In this document: in pieces, positions 35,408-44,204 of the stretch
Numbering within the stretch: the first letter of the stretch is position 1
How the letters are laid out: every line of letters begins with the position of its first letter
Source: Mangrovibacterium sp041596335
GTDB taxonomy: Bacteria; Bacteroidota; Bacteroidia; Bacteroidales; Prolixibacteraceae
Direction: 5' to 3'
Assembly: GCF_041596335.1 (NCBI RefSeq)
Contig: NZ_JBFHIT010000002.1
Coordinates: 173,178 to 237,177 of the forward strand
DNA: 64,000 nt
Notes under the pieces: generated by a model
Database searches by the model: none
What the model was told of the DNA's origin: nothing
What the model saw: the letters and a program-made list of their open reading frames with translations, nothing else
Program-made: the position numbers and the translations under genes

Positions 35408-36643
35408 TTAGTTTTTCAAATCATAAACCTGAAGCACATCACCGTGCCTCAAAAACAATTTTCCGTCGCCGATAAACAGATGCGCCCAATGTGGTCCAGC
35501 ACCTTTTTCAACTTGAAACGAACTGATTACGTCAAACTTTTCCGGGGTAGGTTTCACAAGTGCCACCGTTCCGCGCTCTTCGTAGATATATAGCAAGCTA
35601 TCGGCATATACGATTGTACCCTTGGTATTCCACTCCTGGTTGTAGCTAATCTCACCTGTTTTCCAGTTTTTACACAGCCAGTTTCCTTTTTTGTTATTTT
35701 CCCAGTTGGATCCGTAGATCCAGCCATTCATTTCGACTAAACCATGGTGGTGATTGTCGAATATAGTATCGGTGTACAATTCGTCGAAACCAGTCCGATC
35801 AGCATTCACTTTGAGCATTTTTGCCGGATAGTCGTAGCCCATCGACAGAAAGATCTCGTCTCCCTTAACAAGTGGAATATTTGTCCAGTTTAAACCATCC
35901 CTACGCCATTTTGACGCATCGTAGTATTTGTAATTCATTGGGACAGAGCCATCATCCGGATCAACAACTAGAAGATGGGTTGCCGTTTCGGACAGAATAT
36001 AGCGTTTATCGTCTAAAACAAAAGTAGAGGGAGAAGCATACGAACGCTGGCCGCCAATGCTTTCCGTCTCCCAAACTGTTTCGCCTGTATATTTATTGAA
36101 CGCAACCACAGTGGTTTTCTTTCCTCCGGGAGAGCATACAACCAGATCACCAACAACTAAGGGCGATTCGGATACTCCCCAGACATGCCAATCAGCTTCA
36201 AAATCGCGATCGACATTTTGTTTCCAATTGATCTGGCCACTTTCAGCATCCAGGCACACCAATTCGCCAATTCCACTAATGCAATAAATTCGGTTATCCT
36301 CTAGTGTAGGTGTACTTCGTGTATCGGGGAACGATTTTTTCCAGGATTCGCCATAAGCGACCTGCCATTTCTTTTCCCCATCGAAATTAATACAGGTAAG
36401 ATAATCCAGTGTGTCAATCATTCCGCTGGCATAAATATACCGACCATTCGACACTACCGAAGAATATCCTTTCCCAATACCTTCAAACTCCAATAGCAGC
36501 GTAGGCCCATCAGAAGGCCATTGTTTCTGCAAGCCAGTGCATAAAAATTTACCATCCCGGGAAGGTCCCCGAAACTGGCTAATTTGGGCAAAGGCCGCCT
36601 GCAACGGAATACTGAGAAGAAGAAAAAGAACAACCTTATTCAT
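35408..36643 (-). CDS. Secreted PQQ-like beta-propeller protein (D)
   Basis: A 411-residue exported protein with a Sec signal (about 1-19, ending AAFAQ), then ISQFRGPSRDG and a set of PQQ-like repeats (LDAESGQINWKQN, FNKYTGETVWETE, CKNWKTGEISYNQ). It is closely similar in layout to gene E: both share GKGYSSVVSNGR / GDGFSSPVFTNGK and the C-terminal block with GPHWAHLFIGDGKLFLRHGDVL versus AQHWAHPVVHNGVLYVRHGKSL (shown in part), so they are tandem duplicates. No haem or flavin motif. Located 34 nt behind gene E. Confidence 0.88.
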   Translation of the reverse strand: MNKVVLFLLLSIPLQAAFAQISQFRGPSRDGKFLCTGLQKQWPSDGPTLLLEFEGIGKGYSSVVSNGRYIYASGMIDTLDYLTCINFDGEKKWQVAYGESWKKSFPDTRSTPTLEDNRIYCISGIGELVCLDAESGQINWKQNVDRDFEADWHVWGVSESPLVVGDLVVCSPGGKKTTVVAFNKYTGETVWETESIGGQRSYASPSTFVLDDKRYILSETATHLLVVDPDDGSVPMNYKYYDASKWRRDGLNWTNIPLVKGDEIFLSMGYDYPAKMLKVNADRTGFDELYTDTIFDNHHHGLVEMNGWIYGSNWENNKKGNWLCKNWKTGEISYNQEWNTKGTIVYADSLLYIYEERGTVALVKPTPEKFDVISSFQVEKGAGPHWAHLFIGDGKLFLRHGDVLQVYDLKN

Positions 36644-36677
36644 TCGTCATTAGATTCAATGGTTAATCAAAAATTTG

Positions 36678-37889
36678 TCAGGCAGAAATTTTGTAAGCTA
36701 TCAGCGATTTTCCATGCCGTACATAGAGCACACCGTTATGCACAACAGGATGTGCCCAATGCTGTGCAGTTCCGAGTTCGATTTTAGTCTTTGAAAGCAC
36801 TTCCATTTTTTCGGAATTCATCTGCGCCAAAGCTAATTCGCCGCGATCGGAGTAAAGAATGAATTTATCACCGGCCATTATGATGACGCCATTTCCAATT
36901 TCGGTAGACTGCCATTTTACGTCACCATTTTTCCAATCCAGACAAAACCATCCCCGGTTCCGGTGTCCCGATCCGTAAATCATACCATCATCGAATATGG
37001 CACCTCCCATTTGGTTATCCATTTGATTAGTACTCCAGACTTTTGTCACAGCCGAGCCGTCTTCATTCAAATGCAGGCGTACGCCACCTTGGCCGTATCC
37101 GCTGAAGCAATAGAGGTCGCCATCCTGAAAGATGGGAGTATTTGGGTGAATATTATACTGATTTGGGTGAGGATAAGTCCATAATACTTTACCATTGGCT
37201 GCATCAACAGCAACAATGTCGTTTGCCATGTGCGAAACCAGCAATTTTCGTCCTCCTTTTTCCACTAATTTTGGAGTACAGTAAGCCGAAAGATTTTGGT
37301 TTCCGGCACTTTTCCAGATCAAATCACCGTTAAGTCGATTCAAGGCCACAAAGTTAAATTCTTCACCGCCTGGCGTGAAATAGAGGTGATCGCCATCAAT
37401 AAAAATTGACTGAGTATAGCCCCATCTGGTATTCTCCGATTTATAATCCTCTTTCATCCGCCTGTTCCAGACTTGCTTGCCTGTTTCCAAATCAAGGCAA
37501 TAGAGAACGCCAAATCCACTAACCATGTAGGCTGTATTTCCAATAATAGCCGGAGTTGAACGGGAACCGGGAAAACTTTCGTTAAACTCATTTCCGTAAG
37601 CCACCTTCTTCAATAATTCACCATTCTCGCTTATTATGTAGATATAGCCAATGCTATCTTCCATGGCCGAGCAGTAAATTTTACCATTCGTGAACACCGG
37701 CGATGAAAATCCATCGCCTAATCCATCGAAATGCCAGATTATTTCAGGACCAGTTTCTGCCCATGCAGGCAAAATTTGAGGAGCCGGGTATTTTGCATCA
37801 GAATTAACACCCCGCCATGGGGAGCTTTCTTGTGCCGAAAGTTGCAATGCAACGACACAGATAAACAGCAGACTAATAATTTGTTTCAT
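36678..37889 (-). CDS. Secreted PQQ-like beta-propeller protein (E), first gene of the operon
   Basis: A 403-residue exported protein. Signal peptide about 1-19 (ending LQLSAQ), then SPWRGVNSDAK, a variant of the FRG opening motif. Propeller repeats include LDLETGKQVWNRR, LNRLNGDLIWKSA and VDAANGKVLWTYP. It is the tandem paralogue of gene D. The ATG at 37889 is used because it begins a clean signal peptide; the frame continues to a TTG at 37937 without added meaning. A promoter-like TAAATTTG lies 24 nt upstream, so this is the likely first gene of the 12-gene operon. Confidence 0.88.
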   Translation of the reverse strand: MKQIISLLFICVVALQLSAQESSPWRGVNSDAKYPAPQILPAWAETGPEIIWHFDGLGDGFSSPVFTNGKIYCSAMEDSIGYIYIISENGELLKKVAYGNEFNESFPGSRSTPAIIGNTAYMVSGFGVLYCLDLETGKQVWNRRMKEDYKSENTRWGYTQSIFIDGDHLYFTPGGEEFNFVALNRLNGDLIWKSAGNQNLSAYCTPKLVEKGGRKLLVSHMANDIVAVDAANGKVLWTYPHPNQYNIHPNTPIFQDGDLYCFSGYGQGGVRLHLNEDGSAVTKVWSTNQMDNQMGGAIFDDGMIYGSGHRNRGWFCLDWKNGDVKWQSTEIGNGVIIMAGDKFILYSDRGELALAQMNSEKMEVLSKTKIELGTAQHWAHPVVHNGVLYVRHGKSLIAYKISA

Positions 37890-37912
37890 TGATAAAGTTG
37901 ATTTTTTACTCT

Positions 37913-37920
37913 CAAATTTA
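37913..37920 (-). promoter_or_regulatory. Possible -7 element of the propeller/ferredoxin operon
   Basis: TAAATTTG on the minus strand fits TAnnTTTG and lies 24 nt before the ATG at 37889. No good TTTG -33 box was found at the usual 19-21 nt spacing, so this is only a candidate. Confidence 0.4.
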
Positions 37921-38064
37921 TCAATACTCCCCCACAATCTAGAATTTGAGCCTCAATTTAATAAGTTTCTAAATAGTTAGAATCATTAACAAATAAAAAA
38001 CCTGAAACAACCAGCTTTAATTGAGTCGGTTACTCCAATTCTTTATAAGATGGCACTTGCCTTC

Positions 38065-40062
38065 TTATCTGGAAACACGAATAATTTTGAACTCAGTTCT
38101 TCTGTTTTGCGATCTTCCGTCTGGGGTATCGTTCCCGGCAATGGGGCTACTGTATCCGTAGCCTTTGTAGGTTAGTCGGGCTTTTTCGATCCCGGAATTT
38201 GCTAAATACAGGTAGACTGCCTTCGCTCTGTTTTCGGAAAGAATCTGGTTATAATCCTCCGCCCCAACATGGTCGGTGTGTCCACCGATTTCAATTTCAA
38301 CGTTCGGATTTTGATTTAAGAACGCAATAAGTTGCCCCAACTCTGCTTTTGACTGAGTCAGCAATTCATACGAATCCGTTTCGAAGAAAATATTCCGCAG
38401 CACAGCCGAATTGCCAACTTGCACCGGACTTAATTGAATTTGAAGTATGAACGGATCATTTACGTCGCGACTCTGTTTCAGGGCAAAATTTTCGGAGAAA
38501 AAGAGATAACCCGTTTTTGAAACATTAAAGGCATATTCCTTTCCCATGGGCAGACACATCAAAAATTCGCCATTGCCCAAGCCTGTTTCGGTTTTAGCGA
38601 TTAGCCGGCTCGTTTCAATATCCATCAATTCAACTTCCGCGCTGAGTGGATTACCACTTATCCGATCAACTACGTATCCTTTAACATAGGATACCGGAAT
38701 CGGCTGAACGTCTTTATTCAGTTTAAAACGATAGATATCAATCCCTTTTGAGCCTGGTCGGTTTGACGAATAGTATGCATTAGTTCCGGAGGCGTCGACA
38801 ATCATTCCACGTTCGTCAAGAAAAGAATTGATAGGATACCCTAAATTTACTGGCTTCGACCAGCCAAGATCATCTTTAAAACGGGTTTGGAAGAGGTCTG
38901 CTTGTCCTAATCCGGGCCAGCTATCGGAGGCAAAGTACAATGTTACTCCATCAGCATGGATAAAAGGCGACATTTCATTTCCAGTGGTATTGACAGAATC
39001 GCCCAGATTTTTCAACTCGCCCCAAACTGGTCGTCCATTGGAGCTGAACCCATTCAATTGACATTGCCATATGTCCATCCCACCAAAACCACCTTTTCGG
39101 GAACTTGCAAAATAAAGATATTCTCCATTCGCGGAAACTGAAGGTTGCGATTCCCAGGCAGCGCTGTTTACCGGAGCGCCTGCATTTTCAGGCTTCGTCC
39201 AATAGTCGTCAATCCGGCGGGAAAAATAAATATCGCAACTCCCCTGCCCTCCGGGTTGATTACATGCTGTAAAAAAAAGTAGCTTTCCATCGGCCGAAAT
39301 ACTCTGTGCTCCTTCATTTTGATTTGTATTGATCGTGGTAATCGGCTGAGCACAATCCCAGACACTATCGTTAAATACCGATTCATAAAAGTCTTCCTGA
39401 TAACGCGGCAGCAGTTCATTTTTGTGGTTGCCGATCGGTACAAGGCGAGTAAATATCAAGGTCTTTCCATCAATTGTTAATGAGGGCCAATATTCATCCA
39501 ATTCTGTATTTACCGCATCGCCCATATTCTCGGCATTAAACGGAACTTCGTTTCGCACCAACTCTGCAGCATATTTACAGTCAACGATCCGCTGCTCTGC
39601 TTTACTTGTCAGGGTACCAGCCGCGCCTGTTGCTATAAAATGCTCATAGGCATCTGATGCATTTTCATATTCCCCAATCCGGTAAAAAGCGTTTCCGAGG
39701 ACATAATAAGCCTTTGGGAATTTAGCGGGATCAATTGAAATTGCTTGTTGTAAAGCTGCTATTTGGAGTTCCGTCGAATCGATCTCGTTGTATATGTCAG
39801 CGGTCAATAATAACGCGTCAACAAATTGAGGATCCTTCCGAATTGATTCGTCTAAGCTTGCAAGCGCCTTTAGATTCTCTCGCTTGCTATATAGCATCTT
39901 GCCTTCCTCAAATAGTTTGAGAGCCTTTTTGCTTTGGGCAGTGCTTTCAAACGAGAAAAAAATTACCATGAGAAAGACAGCCCATCTTAAACAATTCCTT
40001 TTTCCATGCCCCCAGAAGTAGGGTTTGCATTCAGTTATATTTTCAGTTTTTTTCACATTCAT
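38065..40062 (-). CDS. PorE-like OmpA-family protein (TPR, PD40 propeller, CRD, OmpA)
   Basis: A 665-residue exported protein. After a signal segment (ending FESTAQ) come TPR-like helices (about 45-150), a PD40/WD40-like propeller (about 190-455; SISADGKLLFFTA, SVSANGEYLYFASSRKGGFGGMD in part), a carboxypeptidase-regulatory-like domain (VKGYVVDRISGNPLSAEVEL) and a C-terminal OmpA domain binding peptidoglycan (FFETDSYELL, GGHTDHVG, NQILSENRAKAV). This order is that of PorE of the type IX secretion system, but no lipobox is visible, so it may be one of the common paralogues. A TATATTTG box overlaps the upstream ATG at 40083, so the ATG at 40062 is preferred. Confidence 0.9.
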   Translation of the reverse strand: MNVKKTENITECKPYFWGHGKRNCLRWAVFLMVIFFSFESTAQSKKALKLFEEGKMLYSKRENLKALASLDESIRKDPQFVDALLLTADIYNEIDSTELQIAALQQAISIDPAKFPKAYYVLGNAFYRIGEYENASDAYEHFIATGAAGTLTSKAEQRIVDCKYAAELVRNEVPFNAENMGDAVNTELDEYWPSLTIDGKTLIFTRLVPIGNHKNELLPRYQEDFYESVFNDSVWDCAQPITTINTNQNEGAQSISADGKLLFFTACNQPGGQGSCDIYFSRRIDDYWTKPENAGAPVNSAAWESQPSVSANGEYLYFASSRKGGFGGMDIWQCQLNGFSSNGRPVWGELKNLGDSVNTTGNEMSPFIHADGVTLYFASDSWPGLGQADLFQTRFKDDLGWSKPVNLGYPINSFLDERGMIVDASGTNAYYSSNRPGSKGIDIYRFKLNKDVQPIPVSYVKGYVVDRISGNPLSAEVELMDIETSRLIAKTETGLGNGEFLMCLPMGKEYAFNVSKTGYLFFSENFALKQSRDVNDPFILQIQLSPVQVGNSAVLRNIFFETDSYELLTQSKAELGQLIAFLNQNPNVEIEIGGHTDHVGAEDYNQILSENRAKAVYLYLANSGIEKARLTYKGYGYSSPIAGNDTPDGRSQNRRTEFKIIRVSR

Positions 40063-40080
40063 TAATTCAGGTGCATGAAA

Positions 40081-40088
40081 CAAATATA
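40081..40088 (-). promoter_or_regulatory. -7 element of the PorE-like gene
   Basis: TATATTTG on the minus strand, an exact TAnnTTTG match, 18 nt upstream of the ATG at 40062. It overlaps an alternative ATG at 40083 and therefore argues for the shorter protein. A clear -33 box is lacking. Confidence 0.45.
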
Positions 40089-40171
40089 GTCAAGCGCATT
40101 TTGCGATCGTACAGATCTATTCAAAAAAAATAAACAGGAATTAAAGGAAATGGTATTTTTACGGCAAAAAA

Positions 40172-41368
40172 GTGATTCGAAACCCGGTTTCCGTTTTTCA
40201 TTTTAATCCGACCTGCGAACTTGCTATCGCCAATGGTTCCTCCTACTATATGCCACCAGCTAGGCTTCGGAAATTCGAAACCGATCTGGATGCTATAATG
40301 GGTGTTTTGGGCAATGAGAATGATTTCGTCATTTGTGAACATTTGCCGGCCCCTGAGTTTATCAATCAATTTAAAATGCTGGGATGGAAACTTCCTGCCT
40401 ATAAAACGTTGGAACAACTTGAGGCATACCTCTCAAGCCATCCTGAAATTTCATTCAATCATAAACCATGGGGACATAGCCCGGCTGAATATAACTTGTT
40501 TCGTTGCTTACACTTGGACGACCAGCTATGGAATGAGAACAGGAAACAGTTATTTGAACGTAAAACAGCGGTCACTTTTTTACAGCAGTTCCTGAACCAA
40601 AACGGGTTGCCGAGTTGTATCGGATCGGATATCAACCAACAGCAAATTCAGTCTGAAGAAGAGATTGAGTCCCTGCTGGCAATTTCGCATCCACTTGTAT
40701 TAAAAGCTCCGTTAAGTTCGTCGGGACGAGGCTTGCTGGTGATCAGGAGAACTAAGCTAAATGAGGCTAATCAACAGTGGATCAGAGGCATTCTTGCACA
40801 ACAGGGATATCTGATTGCAGAACCTTGGCTCAACAAACAGATTGACCTCTCATTTCAGTTTGAAATTGAAGCAAACGGAAACGTTCGCTATCTGGGAACT
40901 AGCTATTTTCAAACTAACACGAACGGACAATATAATGGTCACTATTTAAATTTTCATCGAAATCATCAATTTCCTATCAAAACTGAAATGATCGATCGTA
41001 TCGGTGAACGACTTAGTGAAGAGTTGGCAAATTCAGCGTATACGAAATTTCACATGGGTATACTGGGTATTGATGCGTTGATTTATTTAGACACGGACGG
41101 ACAAATCAAGCTACATCCTTGTATTGAGATTAATCCCAGGTACACAATGGGATATTTGAGTCAGCGAATTGAAACGAAGATTCATCCGGAAGCCTACGGT
41201 AGTTTTAGCATTAACTACTGGCCGCAAGCGAACTATGAAAATTTTATTGAAATGCAGTCGGCAAACAACCCGATGGAGTATACTAATGGGCTACTCCGCA
41301 AAGGCTTTCTTTCGTTGACTCCGGCCAATGAACAAACAAAATTCGGTGCTTACATTGAACTATTTTAA
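40172..41368 (+). CDS. Uncharacterised ATP-grasp-like protein, GTG start
   Basis: A 398-residue cytoplasmic protein. The N-terminal block VFHFNPTCELAIANGSSYY and the ATP-grasp-like core (PLVLKAPLSSSGRGLLVI, then LIAEPWLNKQIDLSFQF, and a late H-P-C-IEINPRYTMGY metal-binding part with GIDALIYLDTDG) indicate an ATP-dependent carboxylate-amine ligase fold. The substrate is unknown. The only start that keeps the conserved N-terminus is GTG at 40172; a stop lies ten codons upstream and the next ATG is at residue 28. It diverges from the PorE-like gene with about 110 nt between starts. Confidence 0.85.
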   Translation: MIRNPVSVFHFNPTCELAIANGSSYYMPPARLRKFETDLDAIMGVLGNENDFVICEHLPAPEFINQFKMLGWKLPAYKTLEQLEAYLSSHPEISFNHKPWGHSPAEYNLFRCLHLDDQLWNENRKQLFERKTAVTFLQQFLNQNGLPSCIGSDINQQQIQSEEEIESLLAISHPLVLKAPLSSSGRGLLVIRRTKLNEANQQWIRGILAQQGYLIAEPWLNKQIDLSFQFEIEANGNVRYLGTSYFQTNTNGQYNGHYLNFHRNHQFPIKTEMIDRIGERLSEELANSAYTKFHMGILGIDALIYLDTDGQIKLHPCIEINPRYTMGYLSQRIETKIHPEAYGSFSINYWPQANYENFIEMQSANNPMEYTNGLLRKGFLSLTPANEQTKFGAYIELF

Positions 41369-41749
41369 ATGCTTTTGGATCGCATTCATCAATGCAGTTA
41401 AGCGAACTGGCTTTGCCATAAAGTAGTCGCAGCCGGCTTCATAGCTTTTCGATTCTTCGCCCGACAAAATGAATGCGCTTTGTACGATAATACGAATGGC
41501 TGGATTCATTGTTTTGATTTGCCTTGTCGCCTCAAAACCATCCATCTCCGGCATATCCAGATCCATTATAATTAGCTCAATCCCTGGCTCTGATTTAACG
41601 ACCGAAAGCGCTTCCATGCCATTTTTTGCCCAATAACTTGAAGCATTATATCGCCCCAATGCAATTTGATAATAATAAAGGCTTGTTTCGTTATCCTCTA
41701 CTACCAGAATTTTCTTACCCGTCAAATCTATTTTTTCAGTTGGTAACAT
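41360..41749 (-). CDS. Single-domain response regulator
   Basis: A 129-residue CheY-like receiver without output domain. The phosphoryl acceptor is in LIIMDLDMPEMDG, with the acidic pair in VVEDNET and the conserved Lys in FMAKPVR. It lies 19 nt behind a hybrid histidine kinase gene on the same strand and is its likely partner in a phosphorelay. Its last codons overlap the end of the convergent ATP-grasp gene by 9 nt. Confidence 0.93.
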   Translation of the reverse strand: MLPTEKIDLTGKKILVVEDNETSLYYYQIALGRYNASSYWAKNGMEALSVVKSEPGIELIIMDLDMPEMDGFEATRQIKTMNPAIRIIVQSAFILSGEESKSYEAGCDYFMAKPVRLTALMNAIQKHLK

Positions 41750-41768
41750 ACGACTAATAAAAATGTGT

Positions 41769-43337
41769 TTAAACTCGGTTTAAGTTTAGGTTTCTTTTTA
41801 AAACCATCTCAAGTTCAACTGGTTTAAATGGTTTCCCCAGATGATCGGTCATGCCACTCTCTAAATATAGCTTTGCATCTTCGCTGTATTTATTCGCGGT
41901 CATTGCGACTATTGGAATGGGGTGATTGTTGCCAGTTTCAGATTCAATTTTACGAATTTCCTGAGTTGCTTCAATACCATCCATCTCAGGCATTTGCACA
42001 TCCATCAAAATCAGATCGAAATGCTCCTTTCGATACATTTCTAAAGCTTCGATCCCATTTTGCGCCAGCACCACATTGTGTCCTAGTTTTTTGACGCTTA
42101 TCATCGAAACCTTGGCACTTATTTCATTATCTTCTGCCAATAAAATTTTCAAAGGCTCTTCAAATGCACCAACTATTTCGCTGGTGTCCCCGCCTTCAAC
42201 ATCCATGGTAGTTAGCTCAAATACAGCAGTAAACCAAAAACGGGATCCTTTGCCAAGTTCACTATCAACGTTAATTTCCCCGTTCATCATATGTACCAAG
42301 CTCTTACTTATTGCCAACCCTAAGCCCGTACCGCCATATTTTCTGGTTGTTGATGAATCAGCCTGTGTGAAAGACTGAAATAATTTAACCCGATTTTGAG
42401 GGGCTATTCCGATTCCGGAGTCTTCAACCTCAAATTTCAATTTATAATTTTCACCGATAATTTTATCCAGGCTAACATCTAACTTAACATAGCCGCGCTC
42501 GGTGAATTTAATGGCATTGTTCAATAAATTAATCAAAATTTGCCTCAGTCGAAGAGGATCTCCAACAATTGTTTTAGGAACCGAGTCGCCAATGCTAACT
42601 ATAAACTCGAGCTTACTCTGCTGTATTTTGTAGGCGAGTAATTTCTTAACATTTCCAATCTCCTCCCGGATGTTAAAGGCAATTTTTTCAAGAGAAATTT
42701 GCCCTGCCTCTATTTTTGAAAAGTCTAGAATATCATTAATAATCATCAACAAAGTCTCGCCGGAAATCTCTATAATATTAAGGTATTCTCGTTGATCCTT
42801 GTCTAGCTTGGTTTGCTTCATTATATCAACCATTCCTACAATTCCGTTTAAAGGAGTTCTGATTTCGTGCGACATATTTGCCAAAAACAATGATTTAGCA
42901 TTTGCCGCTTTTTCGGCGATATCTTTTGATGCCCGAAGCTGATCCTGAGCACGTTTTATCGCCAAATGCAGCTCAATACGAATAATTAACTCTTCTAGTT
43001 TGAATGGTTTTTGCACGTAATCGAACTCTCCTGGCCGAAACATCTGAAGTAACCGACCTTCATCTTCGACGGGCGTAATAAAAATTAACGGCACACCCGG
43101 CAGTTGAATTTCGTCCTGAATTTTCCGGCTAATTTCAATGCTGTTGGTCGCTGAAAGCTCTACATCAAGTACTATTAGATCAAATTTCTCACGAGTTGTT
43201 TTCAAGACTGTTGTTTGAGTAATATCCATCCATACCGACAAATAACCTCTGCTGATTAATGCAGAACGTAATTGTTCTATATTAATCATTGAATCAGAAA
43301 CTATTAGTATTACTGGTGAATGCCTCTTCTCTGTCAT
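41769..43337 (-). CDS. Hybrid histidine kinase (REC-HisKA-HATPase-REC)
   Basis: A 522-residue soluble kinase. Receiver 1 at about 8-125 (LIVLDVELSAT), a short coiled coil, the H box FLANMSHEIRTPLNGIVGM, an ATPase domain (N box NLLNNAIKF, G1 DSGIGIAP, G2 GGTGLGLAIS) and receiver 2 (LILMDVQMPEMDG). There is no membrane segment, PAS or GAF domain and no DNA-binding output, so the signal probably comes through receiver 1. The following gene encodes a single receiver. The target of the relay is unknown. Confidence 0.94.
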   Translation of the reverse strand: MTEKRHSPVILIVSDSMINIEQLRSALISRGYLSVWMDITQTTVLKTTREKFDLIVLDVELSATNSIEISRKIQDEIQLPGVPLIFITPVEDEGRLLQMFRPGEFDYVQKPFKLEELIIRIELHLAIKRAQDQLRASKDIAEKAANAKSLFLANMSHEIRTPLNGIVGMVDIMKQTKLDKDQREYLNIIEISGETLLMIINDILDFSKIEAGQISLEKIAFNIREEIGNVKKLLAYKIQQSKLEFIVSIGDSVPKTIVGDPLRLRQILINLLNNAIKFTERGYVKLDVSLDKIIGENYKLKFEVEDSGIGIAPQNRVKLFQSFTQADSSTTRKYGGTGLGLAISKSLVHMMNGEINVDSELGKGSRFWFTAVFELTTMDVEGGDTSEIVGAFEEPLKILLAEDNEISAKVSMISVKKLGHNVVLAQNGIEALEMYRKEHFDLILMDVQMPEMDGIEATQEIRKIESETGNNHPIPIVAMTANKYSEDAKLYLESGMTDHLGKPFKPVELEMVLKRNLNLNRV

Positions 43338-43482
43338 TTTAAACGAGCTAAATAGAAATATGAACCGTCTGTTGAAAACCGCTTTTTATTTTATCTGTCA
43401 ACAAGTTAAGTCTTTTTTATAGTTTAGCTAGCAATTTTGCGGTGATTATTTCACCCAAAACTGAATACGAATCAAAAAAAAA

Positions 43483-43500
43483 GGTTGACTTCTGTCAACC
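43483..43500 (-). terminator. Terminator of the secreted thioredoxin-like gene
   Basis: Stem GGTTGAC/GTCAACC with the loop TTCT. It starts 18 nt behind the stop at 43518 and is followed on the minus strand by a run of nine T (the A run at 43474-43482). Textbook intrinsic terminator. Confidence 0.88.
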
Positions 43501-43517
43501 CGTTTTTCTATTAAGAA

Positions 43518-44120
43518 CTAGTCAATTTTGCGTTTTATACTACAGCCAATAGGCTTTGTTTCAGCTGTGACAATAGGTTCACCTTTAGCTAAACTTGTAA
43601 TCGCATCTTTCAAATAGTTTTGTTTTACCTCCGATGCATTTTTGAAGTTGTCGTCAATTGCTCCTTTGAAAACCAGCTTAAAATCGCGATCAAACAAAAA
43701 TACATGTGGTGTGGTTTGTCCGCCAAAAGCATTTGCTACCAGACTCTCCTTGTCGACCAAATACGGGAAATTGTAATTCTTCTCAGATGCATGTTTCTTC
43801 ATGGCTTCCAGCGAATCGTCTCCACTTCGTTTCATGTAATTCGAATTTAACATCACCAGACCGACATTGTTGTTGTTGGCCCACTCAGCAATCCCGTTGT
43901 AACGATCTTCCCAGGCTATCACAAACGGACAGGTATTACATGAGAAAATTACGACAAGTCCATTCTCCTTTTTCAAATCCAACATCGAAAAATTCTCGCC
44001 TGTGGTTCCTGTCATCTTAACGTCCGTATGAGGGGCCTTATCGCCCAACTTCAACTGGTTAACTTCTGCCACCGCCAGACCAGCGATCAATAAAAAGCAA
44101 ATCGCAAATAAACCTTTCAT
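43518..44120 (-). CDS. Periplasmic thioredoxin-like (redoxin) protein
   Basis: A 200-residue thioredoxin-fold protein with a Sec signal (about 1-18, ending AGLAVA). The active site is CNTCPF (Cys61, Cys64). The cis-Pro loop is TTPHVFLFD, and the C-terminus ends in KPIGCSIKRK. It is a paralogue of the cytosolic protein at 59632-60222, which has CNHCPY, RTPHFFVFD and NPIGCNVKW. It probably reduces or isomerises disulfides, or acts as a peroxidase-like redoxin in the periplasm. A TACGTTTG box lies 33 nt upstream. Confidence 0.88.
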   Translation of the reverse strand: MKGLFAICFLLIAGLAVAEVNQLKLGDKAPHTDVKMTGTTGENFSMLDLKKENGLVVIFSCNTCPFVIAWEDRYNGIAEWANNNNVGLVMLNSNYMKRSGDDSLEAMKKHASEKNYNFPYLVDKESLVANAFGGQTTPHVFLFDRDFKLVFKGAIDDNFKNASEVKQNYLKDAITSLAKGEPIVTAETKPIGCSIKRKID

Positions 44121-44152
44121 AACTATTAATTGTATTGATTATGCAGTTCAAA

Positions 44153-44160
44153 CAAACGTA
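44153..44160 (-). promoter_or_regulatory. -7 element of the secreted thioredoxin-like gene
   Basis: TACGTTTG on the minus strand matches TAnnTTTG exactly. A T-rich stretch lies about 16 nt further upstream in place of a clear TTTG box. It sits in the 84-nt space shared with the divergent pdxH gene. Confidence 0.42.
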
Positions 44161-44204
44161 TTTTTCGCATTGTTTAAAAATCGATTTTATAAATTCTAAA
44201 TAAA

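Noticed and set aside
23979..37889. Annotating the five propellers as PQQ-dependent dehydrogenases
   Set aside because: They are 370-474 residues (or 623 with membrane part), have BamB-like short repeats, and lack the catalytic and vicinal-Cys features and CXXCH haem domains of true quinoprotein dehydrogenases. The name PQQ-like refers only to the fold.
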